NCBI RefSeq assembly: GCF_014651595.1 | Contig: NZ_BMXE01000001.1 | Span: forward strand, 806,001 to 870,000 | DNA length: 64,000 bases | Reading direction: 5' to 3' | From: Pseudovibrio japonicus | GTDB lineage: Bacteria > Pseudomonadota > Alphaproteobacteria > Rhizobiales > Stappiaceae | Shown: in pieces, positions 57,475-64,000 of the stretch | Numbering within the stretch: the stretch's first letter is position 1 | Layout: the number at the start of each line of letters is the position of its first letter | Program-made: the position numbers and the translations under genes | The notes under the pieces: generated by a model | Seen by the model: the letters and a program-made list of their open reading frames with translations, nothing else | What the model was told of the DNA's origin: nothing | Database searches by the model: none

Positions 57475-58407
57475 TTAGACCAGACCGATCACATTCTCAG
57501 CGAGCAACCCGGCGAAAATCAGCATGAGGTAGAACAGCGAGAACTTGAAGAGAGACATGGCTGCTTTTCTGGCAGCATCGCCTTCGCGAACTTTCCAGAC
57601 ACGGATTGCATAGGCAAGAAACACCAGACCAAGAATGGCAGAGCCGACGCCGTAGAAGGCAGTGGCGAAGCCGAGGAAGTAAGGTGCCATACCGACCGGC
57701 AGTAATAGCAGGGAGTACAGGACAATCTGATGGCGGGTCGCGGTCTCTCCGGCAACAACCGGTAGCATGGGTACGCCCGCATCCTGATAGTCGCCGTTTT
57801 TAACCAGCGCCAGTGCCCAGAAGTGCGGCGGTGTCCAGGTGAAAGTGATCATGAACAGCGCGATGCTGACCAGAGTGACGTCGCCAGTGACAGCTGCCCA
57901 GCCAACCATTGGCGGGAGCGCGCCGGCAGCACCACCAATAACGATGTTCTGCGGTGTGCTGCGCTTGAGCCACATTGTGTAGATGACGACGTAGAAGAAG
58001 ATGGTGAATGCAAGCAGGCCAGCTGCCACCCAGTTCGCGACCAGACCAAGTGTGAGGACGGAACCGAAGGAAAGCACCATACCGAATGCAAAGGCTTCCT
58101 GACGCGTGATTTTGCCTGCCGGGATCGGGCGCTTTTTGGTACGGGACATGACAGCGTCGATGTCAGCATCCCACCACATATTCAGCGCGCCGGATGCACC
58201 ACCGCCAACGGCGATGCAGAGAATAGAAATAAAGCTGAGGAACGGATGCTGGTTGCCCGGCGCCATAACCAGACCGACGGCTGCTGTGAACACAACAAGG
58301 GACATGACGCGCGGCTTGAGCAGCGCGATGTAATCAGAAACGCTTCCCCGACCTCCCAGGTCGGTTGCGTTTTCATGAAGCCCTTGTGTCTGATCCAGCA
58401 TTGTCAT
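57475..58407 (-). CDS. ctaB: Protoheme IX farnesyltransferase (heme O synthase)
   Basis: 310 residues from the ATG at 58407, preceded by AGAGG; upstream codons of the longer frame are not needed. It has nine membrane helices of the UbiA prenyltransferase family. The two Asp-rich motifs are [19 protein letters not shown] and [14 protein letters not shown], and [11 protein letters not shown] is a family block. It converts heme B to heme O for oxidase. Confidence 0.95.
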   Translation of the reverse strand: MTMLDQTQGLHENATDLGGRGSVSDYIALLKPRVMSLVVFTAAVGLVMAPGNQHPFLSFISILCIAVGGGASGALNMWWDADIDAVMSRTKKRPIPAGKITRQEAFAFGMVLSFGSVLTLGLVANWVAAGLLAFTIFFYVVIYTMWLKRSTPQNIVIGGAAGALPPMVGWAAVTGDVTLVSIALFMITFTWTPPHFWALALVKNGDYQDAGVPMLPVVAGETATRHQIVLYSLLLLPVGMAPYFLGFATAFYGVGSAILGLVFLAYAIRVWKVREGDAARKAAMSLFKFSLFYLMLIFAGLLAENVIGLV

Positions 58408-58510
58408 GCCTGTACCTCTATCGCGATATTGAAACCGGTGTCGTTGTATTACGTTTCTTGGTTTCATTCCCGGAACATGGAGCACTTCCGGGTCTTGTGC
58501 TTCGGCTGGA

Positions 58511-58536
58511 ACCGAGGGCGCATTCACGCCCCCGGT
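58511..58536 (-). other. Hairpin in the ctaD-ctaB spacer
   Basis: ACCGAGGGCG and CGCCCCCGGT form a 10-bp stem with one mismatch and a 6-nt loop in the 142-bp spacer after ctaD. No T tract follows, so it is more likely an mRNA processing or stabilising element than a terminator. Confidence 0.45.
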
Positions 58537-58549
58537 CAATCGCATTCAG

Positions 58550-60142
58550 TTACTTGATCTTTGGAAGGATCTCGAACTGGTGGAATGGAGGAGGTGAAGA
58601 CAGTGTCCATTCCAGAGTGGTTGCGCCCTGACCCCATGGGTTATCGCCAGCCACACGCTTCTTTGCGAATGCGTCGATGACACACCACAGGAAGATGAGC
58701 ACAGCAAAACCAGAAAGGTAGGAGCCGTAAGAGGAGACCATGTTCCAGCCTGCATAGGCATCAGGATAGTCAGCGTAACGACGTGGCATACCAGCAAGAC
58801 CAAGGAAGTGCTGCGGGAAGAACACGAGGTTCACGCCGATGAACATGAGCGCAAAGTGCAGGTTACCAAGGAACTCGGAGTACATGTAACCGGAGATCTT
58901 AGGGAACCAGTAGTACCAGGCCGCAAAGATCGCGAACACAGCACCCAGAGACAGAACGTAGTGGAAGTGGGCCACAACGTAGTAGGTGTCATGCAGCGCG
59001 CGGTCGAGGCCTGCGTTTGCCAACTGTACGCCAGTCACACCACCAACGGTGAACAGGAATACGAAGCCAATCGCCCAGATCATCGGTGTACGGAACTCGA
59101 TGGAACCGCCCCACATGGTTGCGATCCATGAGAAGATCTTAATGCCGGTTGGAACCGCAATCACCATGGTCGCGAACAGGAAGTACGCCTGGGTGTCTGC
59201 AGACAGACCAACGGTGAACATGTGGTGCGCCCACACGACGAAGCCAACAACACCAATTGCCACCATTGCGTAGGCCATGCCGATGTAACCGAACACTGGC
59301 TTGTGCGAGAAGGTGGAGATGATGTGGGAGATGATGCCAAATGCCGGCAGGATCAGAATGTACACTTCAGGGTGACCGAAGAACCAGAACAAGTGCTGGA
59401 ACAGGATCGGGTCACCGCCACCGGCAGCTTCAAAGAAAGTGGTGCCGAAGTTACGGTCTGTCAGCAGCATGGTGATCGCGCCAGCCAAAACAGGCAGGGA
59501 GATCAGTAGCAGGAAAACAGTTACCAGCACGGACCAAACGAACAGCGGCATCTTGTGCATGGTCATGCCAGGCGCGCGCATGTTGAAGATGGTGGTGATG
59601 AAGTTGATGGCACCGAGAATGGAAGATGCACCGGCAACGTGCAGCGCCAGAATTGCAAAGTCCATAGCCGGACCGGGCTGACCGGAAGTGGACAGCGGAG
59701 GATAGATGGTCCAGCCGCCGCCGACACCGTTTGCACCTGGAGGACCCGGCACGAACAGTGACAGGATCAACAGAATGAACGCAGGTGGCAGGAGCCAGAA
59801 GGAAATGTTGTTCATGCGTGGGAACGCCATGTCAGGCGCGCCGATCATGATCGGAACGAAATAGTTCGCGAAACCACCGATGAGCGCTGGCATAACCATG
59901 AAGAAGATCATGATCAGCGCATGCGCTGTGGTGAAGACGTTGAACATGTGCGGGTCGGAGAAGTACTGCATTCCCGGCTCTTGCAGTTCCATACGCATTG
60001 CGATGGACAGAAGACCGCCGATGATGCCAGCCATGATCGCGAAGATCAGGTAAAGGATACCGATATCCTTGTGGTTGGTGGAGTAGACCCACCGCACCCA
60101 TCCGGTTGGATGGTCATGTGCATGCGTTTCAGACGCAGCCAT
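58550..60142 (-). CDS. ctaD: Cytochrome c oxidase subunit I
   Basis: 530 residues with twelve membrane helices. The catalytic core blocks are present: [15 protein letters not shown], the [13 protein letters not shown] Tyr-His crosslink region (helix VI), WAHHMFTVG and [15 protein letters not shown] with heme a and a3 ligands. It is an A-type aa3 oxidase. It follows ctaC by 83 bp in the operon. Confidence 0.97.
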   Translation of the reverse strand: MAASETHAHDHPTGWVRWVYSTNHKDIGILYLIFAIMAGIIGGLLSIAMRMELQEPGMQYFSDPHMFNVFTTAHALIMIFFMVMPALIGGFANYFVPIMIGAPDMAFPRMNNISFWLLPPAFILLILSLFVPGPPGANGVGGGWTIYPPLSTSGQPGPAMDFAILALHVAGASSILGAINFITTIFNMRAPGMTMHKMPLFVWSVLVTVFLLLISLPVLAGAITMLLTDRNFGTTFFEAAGGGDPILFQHLFWFFGHPEVYILILPAFGIISHIISTFSHKPVFGYIGMAYAMVAIGVVGFVVWAHHMFTVGLSADTQAYFLFATMVIAVPTGIKIFSWIATMWGGSIEFRTPMIWAIGFVFLFTVGGVTGVQLANAGLDRALHDTYYVVAHFHYVLSLGAVFAIFAAWYYWFPKISGYMYSEFLGNLHFALMFIGVNLVFFPQHFLGLAGMPRRYADYPDAYAGWNMVSSYGSYLSGFAVLIFLWCVIDAFAKKRVAGDNPWGQGATTLEWTLSSPPPFHQFEILPKIK

Positions 60143-60225
60143 AGTTGTGCTCCCTCGTATATTTCTTGCTTCATATGCGCAGCAGCCCTTGGCGCGCGCA
60201 TACGCGGCTAAATCAGTGGCCCCGC

Positions 60226-61122
60226 TTAGCGGGATGCAACCTTCTTCTCATCAGCAATCATTTTCGCGAGAAGTGTATTTGCGTCGTCGACGTCAGTCTT
60301 CGCAGCTTCGGCCCAGGCCGCATACTGCTCTTTGGTCACGACCTGCACGGCGATTGGCATGAACGCATGGTCTCTACCGCAAAGCTCAGAACACTGGCCG
60401 TAGAACATGCCGGTGTTATCAGCACGGAACCAGGTTTCGTTGAGGCGGTATGGAACGGCGTCGATCTTGATGCCAAATGCAGGAACGGCAAATGAGTGGA
60501 TCACGTCTGCTGCTGTTACCTGAACACGCACAGTCGTGTCGACTGGAACAACAACATTGTAATCCGTCGCAAGAAGGCGAGGAAGTTCAGCGTCTGTCAG
60601 GCCTTTTTCAGCCATGATTTCCGGACGCTCATCGTTTTGAATCATAAGAGCGTCGAACGCGACATCTTCCATGCCCTCATCCGCATACTCATAACCCCAA
60701 TACCACTGGTAGCCAGTCGCTTTGATGGTCATTTCGTATTCAGGGATATCAAGCTGCTTGAAGAGCAAACGGAAAGATGGAACTGAGATCATTACCAGAA
60801 TGAGGATCGGAACTACTGTCCAGACAACCTCAATTGTGGTGTTGTGCGACGTGCGAGATGGCGTTGGATTTGCCTTCTTGCGGAACCGGAAGATCACGAA
60901 GAGCAGCAATCCTGCCACCAAAATCGTAACTCCGGTCATAATTACCAGGGTAAAATCGTTAAACCAGCGAATATCTTCCATCACTGTCGTCGCCGCAGGC
61001 TGCATGCCCATTTGCCACGGCGTTGGCTGTGCTGCACTGGCTGCACCTGCCATAAAACCTACCAACCCAATTGCCACAATTGCGGCAACGGTCGCCAGGT
61101 GATGCTTCAAGAGCTTCATCAC
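60226..61122 (-). CDS. ctaC: Cytochrome c oxidase subunit II
   Basis: 298 residues. Signal peptide about 30 residues (GAASAAQP) and two membrane helices precede a periplasmic cupredoxin domain. CuA ligands are in [14 protein letters not shown] with an upstream His in [13 protein letters not shown]. It accepts electrons from cytochrome c. It is the first gene of the operon; a 546-bp gene-free region upstream holds an FNR/FixK-like box. Confidence 0.96.
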   Translation of the reverse strand: MMKLLKHHLATVAAIVAIGLVGFMAGAASAAQPTPWQMGMQPAATTVMEDIRWFNDFTLVIMTGVTILVAGLLLFVIFRFRKKANPTPSRTSHNTTIEVVWTVVPILILVMISVPSFRLLFKQLDIPEYEMTIKATGYQWYWGYEYADEGMEDVAFDALMIQNDERPEIMAEKGLTDAELPRLLATDYNVVVPVDTTVRVQVTAADVIHSFAVPAFGIKIDAVPYRLNETWFRADNTGMFYGQCSELCGRDHAFMPIAVQVVTKEQYAAWAEAAKTDVDDANTLLAKMIADEKKVASR

Positions 61123-61669
61123 GTCTTGCGCTCCCTGTCCCTCTTAATGCCGCCGAAACGGCAATCCTCTTCTTGTCCACACACGTGGAGTGCCCGCGTT
61201 GGCCCGTCCGACCAATCCTCACACTTGCGTGAAAACCTGCGACATAATAACCCAATACGGGTTTCTACGCGATTCACCTTAGGTTATAGCGACTATAAGT
61301 CGCAGTATCATTTGACTTGAATCAATGTGGTGGACAAAAAACATAAGAAATCCGCATATGCAATTGGATTTTCGACCATTAGGGGTGTTTTCACCTAGTT
61401 ACTTTCCCTTATATCAAAAATCGATTATTTCTATGCTTCGGCCTAAATTCACACATCAAATTGCCGTTTTATGGGCCAAAAACAGCGTTAACTGGTCGTA
61501 AATATAGTGAGTCGAATCCCTCCTTCGTCGTCAGCGACGTGGACAGCGAATAATGCCAGTTTGCGCTTTGACATCAGGAGCGGTATTCCAATAATTAGGG
61601 TAACACCCCACGCTGGCTCCTCGGGATAACAACAGGTCCTGTACAGCTGGTGAACTGGAGGAAGGGTTT
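61123..61669. other. Divergent promoter region between ctaC and ialB
   Basis: The 547 bp hold no gene I can support. The central part is A+T rich and includes the FNR/FixK-like site at 61312. The ctaC leader probably lies in the first 190 bp. Confidence 0.5.
61312..61325. promoter_or_regulatory. FNR/FixK-like binding site upstream of ctaC
   Basis: TTGAC-TTGA-ATCAA differs from the TTGAT-N4-ATCAA consensus at one position. It lies 190 bp before the ctaC start and 345 bp before ialB. FixK/FNR proteins respond to low oxygen; for an aa3 oxidase, repression would be plausible. Confidence 0.5.
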
Positions 61670-62197
61670 TTGAAGCAGTTTTTACGCGCACTGGTTTTAA
61701 CAGTTGCGACGACAGTGGTGGGCACCGCTGGATTTTCCGGAGCAAGCTATGCACAACAGGCACTGGGCGAGCTCACTGGCGAGTATGGTGACTGGCAGCA
61801 GCGTTGCGCCACATCTCCCGGATCGAACGTGGAGCAGTGTGCTCTTATTCAAAGTGTGACAGATTCTGCGCGTGAGACCGTTGGCCTGACAGCAATTATC
61901 CTGAAGACGGCAGACGAACAGGCGACTGTTTTGCGTGTTCTTGCTCCACTTGGCGTTTTGCTGCCGATGCAGCTTGGCCTGAATGTTGATGGCAAGGATG
62001 TGGGCAGAATGCCATTCGTGCGCTGTCTGCCAGCGCCAAGCGGCTGTGTTTCCGAAGCGATCCTGGAAGCAGATCTGATCGAACAGCTGACAAATGGCGA
62101 GACCGCGACCTTCATCATCTTTGAAACCCCGGAGGAAGGGATTGGTATTCCGATTTCTCTGACAGGTTTGAAAGATGCGATGGCGGCTCTTCCATAA
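61670..62197 (+). CDS. Invasion-associated locus B (IalB) family protein
   Basis: 175 residues from a TTG at 61670 with a strong ribosome site GGAGGAAGG 5 bp upstream. Signal peptide of about 29 residues ends GASYAQQ. The IalB pattern is GDWQQRCATS, QCALIQ, and RCLPAPSGCVSEAIL with paired Cys. In Bartonella, IalB aids erythrocyte invasion, but the family is widespread in non-pathogens, where its role is unknown. It is transcribed divergently from ctaC and has its own terminator. Confidence 0.87.
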   Translation: MKQFLRALVLTVATTVVGTAGFSGASYAQQALGELTGEYGDWQQRCATSPGSNVEQCALIQSVTDSARETVGLTAIILKTADEQATVLRVLAPLGVLLPMQLGLNVDGKDVGRMPFVRCLPAPSGCVSEAILEADLIEQLTNGETATFIIFETPEEGIGIPISLTGLKDAMAALP

Positions 62198-62227
62198 GCC
62201 CTTCAGCTTCTCTTAGAGCATGAATTG

Positions 62228-62263
62228 AAAGCCGATGTGATGTGAGTCGCTTCGGCTTTTTTT
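62228..62263 (+). terminator. Terminator after ialB
   Basis: AAAGCCGA (62228-62235) and TCGGCTTT (62252-62259) form an 8-bp stem with a 16-nt loop, followed by further T residues. Confidence 0.8.
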
Positions 62264-62290
62264 GTCTCGGCAGACCGTCACTCTTACTGC

Positions 62291-62869
62291 CTAGCTGTCC
62301 TGCCACTCACGCTGAGGCCAGATGTCGGTCTCTGAAAAGCCCAGAGCCGCAAAATCATCCTTGCGCGCTGCTTGGTCCCTCTCATTTCCCAAATAGAAGT
62401 CATCCAACTGTGGCGGTTTGACAGAGGTTCCACTCAGCATGGCATGCACCTGTCCACGGTGGTGGATTTGATGCTGAAAGAGGTGCATCAGAATTCTATC
62501 AGTTTGCTCTCGCCATGGTTTGTCATCTCGTAGCGTGCGTAAAGTAGACAGGTCTTCTGGTTTCCAACTTTCGACAAGCTTGACCAGCTTAGCGTCACTC
62601 TTTCTTTGAGCGTCAAAGAGAGATGCAAGGTCCTCAAAGGGGTATTCAGGCTCAAACGCATTGATGCCAAGTGGCTTGCCTTCCAAAGCACTAGTGTAGA
62701 ACCAATCCACGGTAATGTTGTGGTTCAGGGTCATCAAGATCGTGGGAAAGAAACTTGTTCGCTCTGCGATCAGTTCTTCCTTTGAGAGACTTTGGCAGCT
62801 GGTTAGAAGCCGGAAATTTGCCCAGGCATTGTTTCTGGCCTGTGCGCTAAAGTATTGAAGTATGGTCAT
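62291..62869 (-). CDS. DinB-family protein
   Basis: 192 residues with the four-helix DinB fold. The metal-binding His triad is seen in TLNHNITVDWFY (about H49), and HLFQHQIHHRGQVHAML near residues 129-145 supplies the other two. Such proteins are putative thiol-S-transferases or metal-dependent hydrolases; few have known substrates. It converges with ialB. No strong ribosome site. Confidence 0.87.
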   Translation of the reverse strand: MTILQYFSAQARNNAWANFRLLTSCQSLSKEELIAERTSFFPTILMTLNHNITVDWFYTSALEGKPLGINAFEPEYPFEDLASLFDAQRKSDAKLVKLVESWKPEDLSTLRTLRDDKPWREQTDRILMHLFQHQIHHRGQVHAMLSGTSVKPPQLDDFYLGNERDQAARKDDFAALGFSETDIWPQREWQDS

Positions 62870-63149
62870 TACATTATCTTATTACTAGAAATTCGATAGA
62901 CTGCGCCAACTGTTCTCTCCCAATGGATTAAAGGGTGGAGACACATCGCGGATTTCATAATCTACATGGGAAGTGGGTATATTGTGAAGGCAGATCCTGC
63001 TTGCAATAGAGCGTAGTTTTCCAACCTAGCTTGTCCCTCAATTTGTTGGGAGCGATGGCCCTTCCCTCCCCTTTATTGAATAGTAAGCCTTGAAACTGCA
63101 CTGATTGTTCGCCACAACAGGGTAAATCCATTATTTCGGAGTTTTACCC

Positions 63150-64000
63150 ATGAGCGACAAACCGATTGATCTTCTCCAGACATCAGGACTGGACGAGGAG
63201 ACAGCGCGCCAGATTACTGCGGCAGCGCTGAAAGGCGCCGATGATGGGGAACTTTATCTGGAATACAGCCAGAACGAAGGATTGGTGTTTGATAATGGAC
63301 GCTTGAAATCCTCCAGTTTCAGCACCGGTCAGGGCTTTGGCCTGCGCGCTGTTGTGGGAGAAGCTTCCGGTTACGCTCATTCAGACGATATCTCCGAGAC
63401 TGCGCTTAAGCGTGCTGCTGACGCTGTGGCCTCCGTGCAGAGTGGGCATTCCGGCACCTATGCAGCGCCGCCAGCGCGCACCAATCAGAAGCTCTATACG
63501 GATGAAAATCCGATTGGAAGCCCGAGCTTTGCGGAGAAAGTACAACTGCTGCAAGAGATTGATGCCTATGCTCGAGCGAAAGATACGCGCGTTCAGCAGG
63601 TGACAGTTTCGCTGGCAGGCAGCTGGAAGACGGTCGATATTCTGCGCGCTGACGGGCACCGCATCCGGGACGTGCGCCCGCTTGTACGCCTTAACGTTTC
63701 CATTGTTGCCGGTGATGGCGACAAGCAGGAAAGCGGCTCGTATGGCTCAGGTGGCCGCGAAGGATTTGGTGAGTTTGTTGCTGAAACCAGCTGGCAGCAT
63801 GCGGTTGATGAAGCGCTGCGTCAGGCTCTGGTCAATCTGGAAGCAATCCCTGCCCCCGCTGGTACATTTGATGTCGTGCTGGGCAATGGCTGGCCGGGTA
63901 TTTTGCTTCATGAGGCTGTGGGTCATGGTCTTGAGGGTGACTTCAACCGCAAGAAAACCTCTGCATTTGCAGGTCTCATGGGCCAGCAAGTTGCGGCTAA
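63150..64000 (+). CDS. tldD: Metalloprotease TldD, 5' part
   Basis: The frame runs from the ATG at 63150 off the window end, 283 codons. GGAG lies 8 bp upstream. The zinc motif H254-E255-x3-H259 in GILLHEAVGHGLEGD, and the N-terminal GQGFGLRAVVGEASGYAHSDD, identify TldD. With TldE (PmbA) it forms a heterodimeric protease that degrades unfolded peptides and matures some RiPP precursors. The last third is outside the window. Confidence 0.95.
   Translation, partial: MSDKPIDLLQTSGLDEETARQITAAALKGADDGELYLEYSQNEGLVFDNGRLKSSSFSTGQGFGLRAVVGEASGYAHSDDISETALKRAADAVASVQSGHSGTYAAPPARTNQKLYTDENPIGSPSFAEKVQLLQEIDAYARAKDTRVQQVTVSLAGSWKTVDILRADGHRIRDVRPLVRLNVSIVAGDGDKQESGSYGSGGREGFGEFVAETSWQHAVDEALRQALVNLEAIPAPAGTFDVVLGNGWPGILLHEAVGHGLEGDFNRKKTSAFAGLMGQQVAA

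Overview
The window is a dense chromosomal stretch of an alphaproteobacterium. Evidence is the F0 ATP synthase operon order atpI-atpB-atpE-atpG(b')-atpF, a CcrM-type GANTC methyltransferase with GANTC and CtrA-like sites upstream, an aa3 cytochrome oxidase operon with coxF, ctaG and SURF1, an IalB protein, and a split gcvPA/gcvPB. Moderate G+C and gene content suggest a marine Hyphomicrobiales/Stappiaceae bacterium such as Pseudovibrio. That assignment is inference. I see no tRNA, rRNA, CRISPR array, insertion sequence or prophage.

Layout. 1-5,700: the 3' end of glyS, a LysR regulator divergent from a tiny DUF1127-like gene, an Mpo1-like protein, malic enzyme, and a glycosyltransferase/ceramidase-like pair. 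6,300-11,500: a radical SAM protein, a serine hydrolase and lipoprotein that look like an accessory insertion, rnhB and an SDR. 11,500-18,700: the F0 operon, smc and a DsbA-like oxidoreductase. 19,100-26,800: an AprI/Inh-type lipoprotein, DciA, mutY, a DMT exporter, a tautomerase, AMP nucleosidase, a phosphodiesterase and a DJ-1/PfpI protein. 27,100-33,900: ccrM, an unrecognised 258-residue protein, tyrS with a remarkable leader, a HAD phosphatase and two envelope glycosyltransferases. 34,100-39,100: the glycine cleavage operon gcvT-gcvH-gcvPA-gcvPB behind a tandem glycine riboswitch. 39,200-45,000: a lipoprotein, ispH-thrB-rnhA-lipid kinase, a PilZ protein and a D,D-carboxypeptidase. 45,100-54,100: an EAL phosphodiesterase with a degenerate GGDEF domain, a GNAT enzyme, an M16 peptidase with thrC, YqgE, a DsbD-alpha-like protein and a peroxiredoxin. 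54,100-61,200: the cytochrome oxidase operon ctaC-ctaD-ctaB-coxF-ctaG-ctaE plus DUF983 and SURF1. 61,700-64,000: IalB, DinB and the 5' part of tldD.

Most genes are housekeeping. The strongest unexpected signal is in front of tyrS. An apparently leaderless 24-codon ORF carries three consecutive Tyr codons. Immediately after them come RNA segments that can form mutually exclusive pairings (1:2, 2:3, 3:4), the geometry of ribosome-mediated transcription attenuation. A second perfect hairpin then encloses the tyrS Shine-Dalgarno sequence. I know of no described tyrosine leader peptide controlling tyrS in this group; Gram-positive tyrS genes use T-boxes. Other points of interest are a perfect palindrome between the LysR gene and its small divergent neighbour, an FNR/FixK-like box upstream of ctaC, an expression-platform candidate in the glycine riboswitch, and the unknown 258-residue gene.
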